Source: Vibrio furnissii CIP 102972 (GTDB lineage Bacteria > Pseudomonadota > Gammaproteobacteria > Enterobacterales > Vibrionaceae). From it: a stretch of DNA of 64,000 bases. The DNA lies in the NCBI RefSeq assembly GCF_000176175.1, contig NZ_ACZP01000012.1, forward strand, positions 1-64,000, in the 5' to 3' direction. Below the pieces are notes generated by a model. The model had not been told where the DNA came from. It saw only the letters and a program-made list of their open reading frames with translations, and did not search any database. Of the stretch, positions 55,694 through 64,000 are shown piece by piece (within the stretch, counting starts at the first letter, position 1; the number at the start of each line of letters is the position of its first letter). The position numbers were made by a program, and so were the translations under genes.

Positions 55694-57340
55694 TTACAAG
55701 CCCGCGTCTTTAAACACCTGATTGACGATCTCTTGCGCTTCCGCTTCAATCTGTTTCAAGTGCTGCTCGCCTTTAAAGCTTTCGCAGTAGATTTTGTAGA
55801 TGTCTTCCGTGCCCGATGGGCGCGCCGCAAACCAGCCAAAATCGGTGGTCACTTTCAGGCCGCCAATCGCAGCGCCGTTGCCTGGTGCATGCGTCAGACG
55901 CGCTGTGATGGGGTCACCAGCTAACGTTTGCGCAGAGACCATCTCGGCAGAGAGTTTTTTCAACACATCTTTTTGCGGGCCATTCGCCACAGCCTGAATT
56001 CGGTTGTACTGCGATTCACCGTGTTTAGCAGCCAGTTCATCGTAATATTGCTGCGGGTTCTTGCCGGTTACCGCCGTGATTTCGGCTGCAAGCAGACACA
56101 AGATGATACCGTCTTTGTCGGTTGACCAAGGCGTGCCATCTTTACGCAGGAACGATGCCCCGGCACTCTCTTCACCGCCAAAGCCGAATTTGCCGCTGTA
56201 CAATCCTTCCACGAACCATTTAAAGCCCACAGGTACTTCGCACAATTCACGGCCAAGATCAGCCACCACTTTGTCGATCATCGCACTTGAGACCAGCGTC
56301 TTACCCACGGCGACATCCTGACCCCATCCATTACGGTGACGGTACAAGTAATCGATACACACCGCGAGAAAATGGTTTGGATTCATCAAGCCTTTGGGCG
56401 TCACGATGCCATGACGGTCGTAGTCTGGGTCGTTACCAAATGCCAGATCGTACTCATCTTTCAGTGCCAACAGACCCGCCATTGCATAGGGAGATGAACA
56501 GTCCATGCGCACCACACCATCTTTGTCTAAAGACATAAATTGGAAGGTTGGATCGATGGCTTCGCTCACCAATGTCAGGTTCAGGTTGTACGCCTGACCA
56601 ATTTGACGCCAGTAATCGATGCCGCTGCCACCCAGTGGATCCACACCCAATTTCAGATTGGCTTTTTGAATCGCCGCCATGTCCACCACATTCACCAAGT
56701 CATCGACGTATGGTTTTACCAAATCAACTTGTTTGAACAGCGGTGATGCTTTGGCCTCCGTGATCGACACACGTTTGACGCCGCTCAAGCCTTCTGCAAT
56801 CAGTTGGTTGGCGCGGTTTTCAATCGCTTGTGTCAACTCACCTTCGGCCGGGCCACCGTGCGTCGGGTTGTACTTGATACCACCATCTTGCGGTGGGTTG
56901 TGCGATGGCGTGATCACGATGCCGTCCGCTTTTTCTGCATGTTTCAGGTTATGCGTCAAAATCGCGTGAGAGATACCCGGCGTCGGCGTGTAGCCGTTGT
57001 CTTGCTGCACAATCACTTCAATACCGTTGGCCACCAGCACTTCAACAACACTGCTAAATGCTGGTTCAGACAACGCGTGAGTATCTTTACCCACAAAGAT
57101 TGGGCCTGCAGTGCCTTGCGCTGCACGCACTTCAACAATCGCTTGTGCGATGGCCAGAATATGATTTTCGTTGAAGGTCGCTTTATCAGCGGAGCCGCGA
57201 TGGCCCGACGTTCCAAATTCCACTTTGTGTTTTGGATTACTCGGGTCCGGCTGAAGAAGGTAGTAGTTTGCTACTAGTGCTGGAATATTATGCAGGTCTT
57301 GCTGTTGCGCTTTTTGTCCTGCACGTGGGTGCATTGCCAT
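55694..57340 (-). CDS. pgm: Phosphoglucomutase (alpha-D-glucose)
   Basis: A 548-residue enzyme interconverting glucose 1- and 6-phosphate. The phosphoserine loop [12 protein letters not shown] holds Ser146, the metal loop is [12 protein letters not shown], the sugar-binding block [15 protein letters not shown], and the phosphate-binding loop [15 protein letters not shown]. It is downstream of seqA on the same strand, as in E. coli, but a hairpin terminator lies between them. Confidence 0.97.
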   Translation of the reverse strand: MAMHPRAGQKAQQQDLHNIPALVANYYLLQPDPSNPKHKVEFGTSGHRGSADKATFNENHILAIAQAIVEVRAAQGTAGPIFVGKDTHALSEPAFSSVVEVLVANGIEVIVQQDNGYTPTPGISHAILTHNLKHAEKADGIVITPSHNPPQDGGIKYNPTHGGPAEGELTQAIENRANQLIAEGLSGVKRVSITEAKASPLFKQVDLVKPYVDDLVNVVDMAAIQKANLKLGVDPLGGSGIDYWRQIGQAYNLNLTLVSEAIDPTFQFMSLDKDGVVRMDCSSPYAMAGLLALKDEYDLAFGNDPDYDRHGIVTPKGLMNPNHFLAVCIDYLYRHRNGWGQDVAVGKTLVSSAMIDKVVADLGRELCEVPVGFKWFVEGLYSGKFGFGGEESAGASFLRKDGTPWSTDKDGIILCLLAAEITAVTGKNPQQYYDELAAKHGESQYNRIQAVANGPQKDVLKKLSAEMVSAQTLAGDPITARLTHAPGNGAAIGGLKVTTDFGWFAARPSGTEDIYKIYCESFKGEQHLKQIEAEAQEIVNQVFKDAGL

Positions 57341-57370
57341 AAAGACATCCTTTCAAAATATAACGACAAA

Positions 57371-57415
57371 TAAAAAACCTCATAATACGCAGTTTGGTTT
57401 GCATATTATGAGGTT
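57371..57415 (-). terminator. Attenuator-like terminator between seqA and pgm
   Basis: AACCTCATAATA (57376-57387) pairs perfectly with TATTATGAGGTT (57404-57415). On the minus strand the hairpin is followed by a T run (TTTTTT), so a part of seqA transcription should stop here before pgm. Confidence 0.78.
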
Positions 57416-57448
57416 CAAATCAGACTTTTCGTGCTCGATCGTTACAAA

Positions 57449-57988
57449 TCAAATCGATTGAGTAACTTTTTCAATAATGTCCGCTGGGAAATTCATGCGA
57501 ATCATCACTTGCTCAATCATCTGCTGTTTGCGGCTGGTGTTATTGTTCGTGATCACCCAAAACGGCGTATTTGGAATCGCCTTTGGCTTCGTCGTTTGAC
57601 CATTTGCCAGCAGGGTTTGCTCATTGTCAGCAAAGTAAACGCGCTTACGACCTTTCACCAACATCGCTTCAGAAAAAGCGGCTGGATCGATGCGATGAAG
57701 GGTAGAAAGCACCAGCATAAAACGATCAACCGCTTTTTTCAGACCGGCAAATTCGTCTGAAATCAGAAGAGAGCGCATTTCTTTCACGCAATCCAGTTTC
57801 GTTTCCTGACCAGCATCTTTACTCACCACTATACCTTTAGGTGCCGCGGCCGCTTTAGGCGCCACTGGAGTGCTTTGACCATCCACGTTCAACAGGCGGC
57901 GCAGAATGTCCGATGCGCTCTCACCAATGTGAAGGGTTTGGCCTGCAATGTAACGGTATAGATCCTCATCAACCTCAATTGTTTTCAT
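57449..57988 (-). CDS. seqA: Negative modulator of replication initiation SeqA
   Basis: A 179-residue protein that binds hemimethylated GATC sites, sequesters oriC after initiation and organises new DNA. The N-terminal oligomerisation domain (MKTIEVDEDLYRYIAGQTLH, IGESASDILRRLL) is joined by an Ala/Pro linker to the C-terminal DNA-binding domain (GRKRVYFADNEQTLLANGQT, then PFWVITNNNTSRKQQMIEQV). Length is close to E. coli SeqA (181). Divergent from ybfF. Confidence 0.96.
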   Translation of the reverse strand: MKTIEVDEDLYRYIAGQTLHIGESASDILRRLLNVDGQSTPVAPKAAAAPKGIVVSKDAGQETKLDCVKEMRSLLISDEFAGLKKAVDRFMLVLSTLHRIDPAAFSEAMLVKGRKRVYFADNEQTLLANGQTTKPKAIPNTPFWVITNNNTSRKQQMIEQVMIRMNFPADIIEKVTQSI

Positions 57989-58080
57989 TCGCTTTTCACA
58001 ATCTCAATGTTTAAACTCTGGGGGATTATAGCGAGATCTTCGCTGAGACTCTACGTTAAACCCATTACTAATAAGATAAA

Positions 58081-58845
58081 ATGTCAGCACTTCTGAATTA
58101 CAAACTTGAAGGTGAGGGTCACACCGTTGTTTTGATCCATGGTCTGTTTGGTAGTCTGGATAACCTTGGGCTACTGGCTCGCGATCTAAAAAACGATCAT
58201 CAAGTTCTGAGTATCGACCTGCGCAATCACGGTCACTCATTCCACTCTGACGCGCACAATTATGCGCTGATGGCCGCCGATGTAGATCAGCTATTGACCC
58301 ACCTCAACATTCAACAAGCGACCATTATCGGTCACTCCATGGGTGGCAAAGTGGCGATGAAACTCGCCGATATAGCGGCAGAAAAAGTGGCGCAACTGGT
58401 GATTCTGGACATGGCGCCCGTCGCATACACCGAACGCCGCCACGAAAATGTGATTGCCGGATTGGAAGCCGTCTTGGAGCAAAAGCCGTCATCACGCAGC
58501 GAAGCCATGGCGATTTTAGCCAAACACGTTGAAATCGACGGAGTGCGCCAGTTTTTGGGTAAATCGATGATGAACCAAGACAGCGTGATGGTGTGGCGTT
58601 TTAACGTCGCGGCACTGAAAGCCAACTACGCATCAATCATGGGCTGGGAACCGATCGCACGCTGCGACATACCCACCCTGTTTATCAAAGGTGGCGACTC
58701 CAATTATCTGACCGCCGAACATCAAGCGCAGGTGCAAGCCCAGTTCAGTCATGCCAAAGCGCATGTCATTGCCAATACGGGCCACTGGCTACATGCGGAA
58801 AAACCGGCGGAAGTACTGCGCGCGATACGTAAATTTATCCTGTGA
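58081..58845 (+). CDS. ybfF: Alpha/beta-hydrolase esterase YbfF
   Basis: A 254-residue serine esterase of the alpha/beta-hydrolase fold. The oxyanion region is VVLIHGLFGSLDNLG, the nucleophile elbow GHSMGG (Ser86), and the catalytic His is in NTGHWLHAEKP near the C-terminus. E. coli YbfF acts on short acyl esters and acyl-CoA, and ybfF neighbours seqA there too. Confidence 0.92.
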   Translation: MSALLNYKLEGEGHTVVLIHGLFGSLDNLGLLARDLKNDHQVLSIDLRNHGHSFHSDAHNYALMAADVDQLLTHLNIQQATIIGHSMGGKVAMKLADIAAEKVAQLVILDMAPVAYTERRHENVIAGLEAVLEQKPSSRSEAMAILAKHVEIDGVRQFLGKSMMNQDSVMVWRFNVAALKANYASIMGWEPIARCDIPTLFIKGGDSNYLTAEHQAQVQAQFSHAKAHVIANTGHWLHAEKPAEVLRAIRKFIL

Positions 58846-58978
58846 GGCAGCCCGCTTCACCACGCAACATCCACGATGTTCTCTTCATACAAGTGTGAAA
58901 TCGATTCTCATCCGCGCATTAACTTTGCCGTATAACAATGGTATAGTGCGCGCAAGCAAATTGGCATAAAGGATAACC

Positions 58979-59200
58979 ATGCTGTACGACTATATGAACA
59001 TGATCGAATCGATAGGACTTGATCTCCTGTTTGCGTCTATTTTCTTCCTCATCGGGATGGCAATTAAAGACGTATTGAAACAAGGTAATGTTCCGGTATT
59101 TGGCCGTCGTATTGTGTGGCTTGTTCTGTTTTTAGGTTGTGCTGGCTTTATTGCCAAAGGCATTATCCAACTTAGTTGGGAAGGGACTGGCTTGGGCTGA
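58979..59200 (+). CDS. DUF2788 small membrane protein
   Basis: A 73-residue membrane protein of the DUF2788 family with two hydrophobic helices (LDLLFASIFFLIGMAIKDVL and IVWLVLFLGCAGFIAKGIIQ) joined by a short basic loop. Function unknown. It sits between ybfF and fldA on the same strand, 54 nt ahead of fldA, with TATAGT upstream as a likely -10. Confidence 0.85.
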   Translation: MLYDYMNMIESIGLDLLFASIFFLIGMAIKDVLKQGNVPVFGRRIVWLVLFLGCAGFIAKGIIQLSWEGTGLG

Positions 59201-59254
59201 TGCCTGAGCGTTCAACCATCCGCCACCCCATTACAATTTAAAGGTAAAGACTCT

Positions 59255-59782
59255 ATGGCAAGTGTAGGTATCTTTTTTGGTAGCGATACAGGTAACACCG
59301 AAGCTATTGCAAAGATGATTCAAAAACAACTCGGTAAACAACTTGTTCACGTTCAAGATATCGCAAAAAGCAGCAAAGAAGACATCGACAACTTCGATCT
59401 GCTACTGCTTGGTATCCCGACTTGGTATTACGGTGAAGCGCAATGTGACTGGGACGACTTTTTCCCAGAACTAGAAGCGATTGACTTCTCAACCAAGCTG
59501 GTTGCTATCTTTGGTTGTGGTGACCAAGAAGATTACGCGGAATACTTCTGTGATGCGATGGGCACTGTGCGTGACATCGTAGAAGCCAAAGGCGCCACAG
59601 TTGTGGGTCACTGGTCAACTGAAGGTTACGAGTTTGAAGCGTCAAAAGCGCTGGTTGATGAGAACCACTTCGTGGGTCTGTGTATTGATGAAGATCGCCA
59701 ACCTGAACTGACTGAAGAACGCGTGACCAAATGGGTCAAACAAGTTTACGACGAAATGTGTCTGGCTGAACTTGAAGACTAA
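59255..59782 (+). CDS. fldA: Flavodoxin I
   Basis: A 175-residue long-chain flavodoxin, an FMN electron carrier. The phosphate-binding loop is GSDTGNTEAIAK, the FMN isoalloxazine loops are IPTWYYGEAQCDWDD and FGCGDQEDYAEYFCDA. It supplies electrons to enzymes such as MetH, BioB and IspG. The downstream terminator and nearby fur fit the usual neighbourhood. Confidence 0.97.
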   Translation: MASVGIFFGSDTGNTEAIAKMIQKQLGKQLVHVQDIAKSSKEDIDNFDLLLLGIPTWYYGEAQCDWDDFFPELEAIDFSTKLVAIFGCGDQEDYAEYFCDAMGTVRDIVEAKGATVVGHWSTEGYEFEASKALVDENHFVGLCIDEDRQPELTEERVTKWVKQVYDEMCLAELED

Positions 59783-59787
59783 TCCAT

Positions 59788-59820
59788 AAAAAATCCCCAG
59801 CCAAGGCTGGGGATTTTTTT
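59788..59820. terminator. Terminator between fldA and lrgB
   Basis: AAAAATCCCCAGCC pairs with GGCTGGGGATTTTT around AA: a long stem with A/T tracts that can work in both directions. Confidence 0.93.
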
Positions 59821-59853
59821 ATCCATGAAGAACACATGACCACGAAGAACACA

Positions 59854-60549
59854 TTACCAAAGAATGCTTCCCAGTAGCGGTGCAATCAGCACAGTGACCA
59901 TCCCTGCAATCATCATCACCACACTCGAGACTACCCCTTCTGAATTGCCGATTTGATAAGCCTTAGCGGTACCCGCACCGTGCGCCGATGCGCCCAAGCT
60001 AGCACCTTTGCCGAGGCGAGAACGAATCGACAATACGGTCAACACGACTTCGCCCACAGCCATACCAATCACCCCAGTCAACACCACAAACAGCGCGGTT
60101 AGGTCGCTCTGACCCCCGATCGATTTGGTGGCTTCTACGGCAAACGGTGTGGTAATGGAGCGCATCGCGAGACTACGCTGCAATAATTCTGGCAAGTTTA
60201 ACCAACGCGCCAACAGCACGGTGGAGCCGACCGCCACAATCACCGACACCAGCACGCCAACCGACAACGACAACCAGTGGCGCTGAATCAAATGGCGGTT
60301 GTCATACACCGGAATCGCAAATGCCACCGTTGCCGGGCCAAGCATCCACAACAGCCAATGTGATTCAGCCATGTAATCCTGATAAGGAATGTGAAAGCCC
60401 ATGACCACTGCGACTAACAGCAATGGCGCCAGTAGTAAGGGCATCAAAAAGATGGAGCGTTTGCGACGATAAAGTGATTTGCTGCCGTAGTAAAATGCCA
60501 AGGTCAGCACCAGACACAACACGCCCAAGAGTGAATCATTCAAGCTCAT
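59854..60549 (-). CDS. LrgB/CidB family membrane protein
   Basis: A 231-residue hydrophobic inner-membrane protein of the LrgB family (E. coli YohK). Typical blocks are LAMRSITTPFAVEATKSIGG, LTALFVVLTGVIGMAVGEVV and GASAHGAGTAKAYQIGNSEG. LrgAB-type pairs influence murein hydrolase export, and in several bacteria transport pyruvate or related small acids; the exact substrate here is unknown. It follows the lrgA-like gene by 3 nt. Confidence 0.9.
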   Translation of the reverse strand: MSLNDSLLGVLCLVLTLAFYYGSKSLYRRKRSIFLMPLLLAPLLLVAVVMGFHIPYQDYMAESHWLLWMLGPATVAFAIPVYDNRHLIQRHWLSLSVGVLVSVIVAVGSTVLLARWLNLPELLQRSLAMRSITTPFAVEATKSIGGQSDLTALFVVLTGVIGMAVGEVVLTVLSIRSRLGKGASLGASAHGAGTAKAYQIGNSEGVVSSVVMMIAGMVTVLIAPLLGSILW

Positions 60550-60552
60550 CGC

Positions 60553-60960
60553 TTAAGCTCTCCGCAATTGATTGCTTTTACGACGTGCCAATTTGAGTTC
60601 AAACCGATACAGTTTATCCACCACCCAAGCTGTCGATGCGATCACCACAATCGTGCTCACAATCAGCACCACCATAATACGCAGCCCTTCTTGAATCATC
60701 AGATCCTGATAGTTCACGACCGCCACCACCGCAGGGACAAAAAATAGCAGCATTTCCGCCAATAACCATGTCGCGCCGCGGCGCAACCAATCCACCTTCA
60801 CGATGTTGCTAAACACCAAGGCCAGCAACAGCAGCATCCCGGTGAGGTTGGCAGGGATGGGTAAATGAAACTCACGCACCAGAAAGTCTGCGATAAACCA
60901 AATCAACGCCAGTACCGCAATCTGGCTCAGCGTCATTAAGCTATTTCCTACCCGTTTCAT
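60553..60960 (-). CDS. CidA/LrgA family holin-like membrane protein
   Basis: A 135-residue four-helix membrane protein of the LrgA/CidA family (E. coli YohJ). The signature stretch LPIPANLTGMLLLLALVFSN is present, followed by LLAEMLLFFVPAVVAVVNYQ. Partner of the downstream lrgB-like gene. Divergent from a LysR regulator, the arrangement seen for CidR-type control. Confidence 0.9.
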   Translation of the reverse strand: MKRVGNSLMTLSQIAVLALIWFIADFLVREFHLPIPANLTGMLLLLALVFSNIVKVDWLRRGATWLLAEMLLFFVPAVVAVVNYQDLMIQEGLRIMVVLIVSTIVVIASTAWVVDKLYRFELKLARRKSNQLRRA

Positions 60961-61083
60961 GCTTGCTCTTCGCTTGTTTTGTGAAATTAGTCACAGTATA
61001 AGCAAGCTTAAAACCGTCACAAAATGACTTTTTATTATCAAATTTATGCCAAAATGGAATAGTTTAATTCAACGGGCACAATC

Positions 61084-61980
61084 ATGGACATCAAAGCACT
61101 GCGTTATTTTGTCGAGTTGGTGAATGAACAAAGCTTTACCCGCGCTTCAGAAAAATTGTTTGTCACGCAACCCACCATCAGCAAGATGATTCGCAGCTTA
61201 GAACAAGATGTCGGGCAACCACTTTTGCATCGCGAAGGCCGACGCTTTTGGTTAACCGACGCTGGCGACATCGTGTTTCAGCGCGCGCAAGAGATCCTCG
61301 CGCAGATGTCGCAGCTCGAAGCGGAACTCATCGATTTGAATGAGCTACAACGCGGACATTTACGCTTGGGGATCCCGCCGATGGTCGGCCATGTCTACGC
61401 CGGCCTAATTCGCCGCTACCGCCAAACATACCCAAACGTCGAAATGACCATCGTCGAATATGGCGGGCGAAAAATTGAGCAAGCGGTATCTGAGGGCGAT
61501 CTCGATGTGGCGGTGACGATGTTATCTTTAAATGCGGCGCAGAACCTCAACACCTTGGAACTCGACAGCTATCCGATTCGTGCAGTGTTGCCCGATACCG
61601 CGCCTTGGCGCGATCTCGAGACCGTTCATTGGCAGGATCTAAAAGACGAACCGTTCTATGTTTACACGCAAGAATTCACGCTCAGCGAATACATCGACAC
61701 CTTGTGCCAACAAGAGGGCTTTGCGCCGCAAGTGGCCGCTCGCAGCAGCCAATGGGATTTCTTGGTCGCGTTGGTCAAAAGTGGGGTTGGTGTGGCCTTC
61801 TTACCCGAACCGCTGTGTCACCGCATACAGGGAGAAGGCGTGGTGGTCAAAACCATGACGCCTTCCATTGACTGGCAACTCGGCGTCATCTGGCATTCAG
61901 AGCGTTATGTGTCACGCACCGCCGACGCGTGGATCAGCCTGTGCCGTGACTATCGAGATCAAAAGTATCCCCAACCTTGA
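61084..61980 (+). CDS. LysR-family regulator, CidR-like
   Basis: A 298-residue LysR-type transcriptional regulator. N-terminal winged helix (LRYFVELVNEQSFTRASEKL, FVTQPTISKMIRSLEQDVGQ) and a C-terminal effector-binding domain (from about residue 90). Divergent from the lrgAB-like pair across about 120 bp, so the likely target is that pair, with an acetate- or pyruvate-linked signal as in CidR (inference). Confidence 0.9.
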   Translation: MDIKALRYFVELVNEQSFTRASEKLFVTQPTISKMIRSLEQDVGQPLLHREGRRFWLTDAGDIVFQRAQEILAQMSQLEAELIDLNELQRGHLRLGIPPMVGHVYAGLIRRYRQTYPNVEMTIVEYGGRKIEQAVSEGDLDVAVTMLSLNAAQNLNTLELDSYPIRAVLPDTAPWRDLETVHWQDLKDEPFYVYTQEFTLSEYIDTLCQQEGFAPQVAARSSQWDFLVALVKSGVGVAFLPEPLCHRIQGEGVVVKTMTPSIDWQLGVIWHSERYVSRTADAWISLCRDYRDQKYPQP

Positions 61981-61987
61981 ATGTCCT

Positions 61988-62521
61988 TTAGGACAGTGTC
62001 TGGGAATCAGCCAATTCGCGCTCCTGCGTCGGGTCGTCCGCATCTTCGCGGTATTTCGGTTTCTTCCGCACATACAGTTTGCGATGCACTTCAGACACTA
62101 CTTCGCCATGCGCATTTTTAACGTGGATGATAAATTCGGGGAAACATTTATCACCGCAGGCCGTGGCACTTAAAATCGCATCCAGTTGCTGCTGAGGGAT
62201 CAAAAACTCCGCGTACAAATCGGTATGACCCGGCTTAATAAAGTTGATGCTGGCTTCTTTGTCCCACACATAATATTGATCGCCTAAAATGCCCATCAAC
62301 ATCAGCGAGTAAACTGGGTCTGTGAGCGAAAAAATGCTGCCACCGTATTGGGAGCGATTAGCGTTTTTGTTCCACCAACGCAATTTCAGCCGCATGCGGG
62401 CTTCGCGAAAATCGTCACTGATGGATTCAATTTTTATCCCCGCGCCCCAGAATGGCGGCCAGCTATTCAGCGCCCATTTGACAATATTTGGTTTATATAG
62501 CTTTGCGAGAGTTTTATTCAT
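61988..62521 (-). CDS. DUF4442 hotdog-fold thioesterase-like protein
   Basis: A 177-residue protein of the DUF4442 family, related to the PaaI/YiiD hotdog thioesterases. Supporting features are NSWPPFWGAGIKIESISDDF, ARMRLKLRWWNKNANRSQYG and GSIFSLTDPVYSLMLMGILG, the pattern of a hotdog helix following an acidic/aromatic strand. Substrate unknown. The stop lies 7 bp from the convergent LysR gene; the tail is acidic and variable. Confidence 0.82.
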   Translation of the reverse strand: MNKTLAKLYKPNIVKWALNSWPPFWGAGIKIESISDDFREARMRLKLRWWNKNANRSQYGGSIFSLTDPVYSLMLMGILGDQYYVWDKEASINFIKPGHTDLYAEFLIPQQQLDAILSATACGDKCFPEFIIHVKNAHGEVVSEVHRKLYVRKKPKYREDADDPTQERELADSQTLS

Positions 62522-62728
62522 GCTTTCCGTGCCTTAGACTCGATTTCGACCGCCTACATCAGTGCTTAAATCGACAGGGTCTATTAATCACGACGTAGAC
62601 TTAACGCTCAGTTAATGTTAAACAATTGTAACTGGTCAGAGCACTTTTAGCAGTGATATCACGCGGCTTTACGAAAAAATAGTAGTAACCCTTTGAAGTT
62701 CGTGGTTTATTGTTCGCTGTGACTAACC

Positions 62729-62734
62729 TATAAT
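62729..62734 (+). promoter_or_regulatory. Likely -10 element of fur promoter
   Basis: TATAAT 54 nt before the fur ATG, with a weak TTTATT at -35 spacing (62706-62711). The rest of the 266-bp spacer (62522-62787) is AT-rich with no ORF; I could not place a convincing Fur box. Confidence 0.5.
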
Positions 62735-62787
62735 GTTGGACAACATTGACTTCTGTTCATTACTGCAGATCATCAACGGGAAAGTAT

Positions 62788-63237
62788 ATGTCAGACAATA
62801 ACCAAGCGCTAAAGGATGCTGGTCTTAAAGTAACCCTTCCACGGCTAAAGATTTTAGAAGTACTACAACAGCCTGAGTGCCAACATATTAGTGCTGAAGA
62901 GCTGTACAAGAAGCTGATTGATCTCGGTGAAGAGATCGGCCTTGCGACAGTTTATCGAGTACTAAACCAATTTGATGATGCAGGCATCGTGACACGCCAT
63001 CACTTTGAAGGCGGCAAATCAGTATTTGAACTGTCGACTCAGCATCACCATGATCACCTAGTGTGCCTCGACTGTGGGGAAGTAATTGAGTTTTCGGACG
63101 AATTGATTGAACAACGTCAGAAAGAGATTGCTTCACAGTACAACGTACAACTGACTAACCACAGTTTGTACCTGTACGGCAAATGTGCAGACGGGAGTTG
63201 TAAAGACAACCCAGACGCACACAAAGCGAAAAAGTAA
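62788..63237 (+). CDS. fur: Ferric uptake regulator Fur
   Basis: A 149-residue iron-responsive repressor. The N-terminal winged helix (LKVTLPRLKILEVLQQPECQ, EEIGLATVYRVLNQFDDAGI) precedes the metal-binding dimerisation domain: the His-rich STQHHHDHLVCLDCGEVIEF with the CxxC pair, and CADGSC at the end. I start at ATG 62788 (MSDNNQALKDAGLKVTLP) with GGGAAAG upstream. It probably controls feo, and sodB indirectly, in this window. Confidence 0.97.
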   Translation: MSDNNQALKDAGLKVTLPRLKILEVLQQPECQHISAEELYKKLIDLGEEIGLATVYRVLNQFDDAGIVTRHHFEGGKSVFELSTQHHHDHLVCLDCGEVIEFSDELIEQRQKEIASQYNVQLTNHSLYLYGKCADGSCKDNPDAHKAKK

Positions 63238-63241
63238 CCAT

Positions 63242-63270
63242 AAAAAAACCACCGCAAGCGGTGGTTTTTT
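63242..63270. terminator. Bidirectional terminator between fur and asd
   Basis: AAAAACCACCGC pairs with GCGGTGGTTTTT around AA, with A/T tracts on both sides, so it serves both convergent genes. Confidence 0.93.
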
Positions 63271-63290
63271 TTCATGTCGGCGAAACCGAA

Positions 63291-64000
63291 TCAGAAGTAG
63301 TCACGTACCAACACTTCCGCAATTTGCACCGCGTTAGTCGCTGCGCCTTTACGAACGTTGTCCGCCACAACCCACAAGTTCACGCCGCTGTGATGACTGA
63401 TGTCATTGCGAATACGGCCGACCATCACATGATCTTTTCCGCCAGCATCACGCACTTGCGTTGGGAAGTCTTCCCCTTGGAACACTTCCACACCATCCGT
63501 TTGTGACAATAGCTCAATCACCTGCTCGGCATCGATTGGCGCACTGGTTTCCACGTGTAGCGCTTCCGCATGACCATAAAACACGGGCACACGAACACAA
63601 GTTGGGTTCACCATGATCGACGGATCATTGAAAATCTTTTGCGTTTCCCACACCATTTTCATCTCTTCTTTGGTGTAGCCATTGTCCATAAACACATCGA
63701 TTTGTGGAATGCAGTTAAACGCAATTTGTTGGCTGAATGCTTTGTTCTCCGCAGGAATCCCGTTGAGCAGCTTCGCCGTTTGGCCAGCCAATTCATCGAT
63801 GCCCGCTTTCCCCGCCCCTGAAACCGACTGGTATGTCGTCACGTTGATGCGTTCAATGCCCACCGCGTCGTAAATCGGCTTCAGCGCCACCAGCATTTGA
63901 ATGGTAGAGCAGTTAGGGTTGGCAATGATGTTGCGGTTACGAAACTCTGCAATCGCTTCAGGGTTGACTTCAGGCACAACCAACGGGATATCGTAGTCGT
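63291..64000 (-). CDS. asd: Aspartate-semialdehyde dehydrogenase, truncated by window edge
   Basis: C-terminal about 236 residues of the enzyme reducing aspartyl phosphate to aspartate semialdehyde in lysine, methionine and threonine synthesis. The catalytic Cys is in IIANPNCSTIQM, and the later blocks TYQSVSGAGKAGIDELAGQT, NPTCVRVPVFYGHAEALHVE and GRIRNDISHHSGVNLWVVAD are typical. The frame stays open to the window end (upstream DYDIPLVVPEVN), so the start is outside the window. Confidence 0.95.
   Translation of the reverse strand, partial: DYDIPLVVPEVNPEAIAEFRNRNIIANPNCSTIQMLVALKPIYDAVGIERINVTTYQSVSGAGKAGIDELAGQTAKLLNGIPAENKAFSQQIAFNCIPQIDVFMDNGYTKEEMKMVWETQKIFNDPSIMVNPTCVRVPVFYGHAEALHVETSAPIDAEQVIELLSQTDGVEVFQGEDFPTQVRDAGGKDHVMVGRIRNDISHHSGVNLWVVADNVRKGAATNAVQIAEVLVRDYF

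Overview
The window is a contiguous piece of a gammaproteobacterial chromosome, almost certainly a Vibrio or close relative (large chromosome). The evidence is a one-polar-flagellum gene set (flhA-flhF-flhG-fliA followed by cheY-cheZ-cheA-cheB and a parC/parP pair), Vibrio-type CheY, Fur, SodB and FeoABC sequences, and a gene order that, from memory, follows the V. cholerae run sodB ... mlaA ... ccm ... che/fla ... argS ... feo ... znu ... suc/sdh/gltA ... pgm-seqA ... fldA ... fur-asd. I cannot name the species from sequence alone. No tRNA, rRNA, insertion sequence, integrase or CRISPR array was seen.

Layout. 1-508: 3' part of sodB. 568-3908: an accessory-looking module, a LacI/GntR-like repressor divergent from an ascorbate-type PTS (EIIA, EIIB, EIIC), bounded on both sides by a perfect 33-bp copy of the sodB terminator. 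4012-6156: a VC2046-family gene, a degenerate short-chain dehydrogenase and mlaA. 6231-13257 (minus): complete cytochrome c maturation operon ccmABCDEFGHI. 13473-26224 (minus): flhA, flhF, flhG, fliA, cheY, cheZ, cheA, cheB, parC, parP, cheW and a DUF2802 gene, i.e. flagellar export, polar flagellar placement, sigma-28 and the chemotaxis array with its polar partitioning proteins. 26409-32948: sixA, an M16 peptidase, yecM, argS and a HIT-family gene.

32992-42634 is metal homeostasis: feoABC (ferrous iron) with Fur-like and FNR-like sites upstream, and znuA divergent from znuCB with a strong Zur box. Between them lie a 1117-residue membrane-spanning regulator (propeller sensor plus AraC-type DNA-binding domain), a probable unassigned small RNA with its own terminator (about 36013-36178) and a small basic ORF (36413-36553). 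42704-53949 is central carbon metabolism: sdhCDAB-sucABCD on the minus strand and gltA divergent from it. 54023-64000 holds a Nif3-like protein, a DUF1853 protein, seqA-pgm, the esterase ybfF, a DUF2788 membrane protein, fldA, an lrgB/lrgA pair with divergent LysR regulator, a DUF4442 thioesterase-like gene, fur and the 3' part of asd.

Most of the window is core genome and conventional. The parts most worth a second look are the terminator-flanked PTS module, the structured RNA and small ORF next to the transmembrane AraC-type regulator, the three-fold repeat in the CheA linker, the catalytic-residue-free SDR protein, and a few structured leaders and intergenic spacers.
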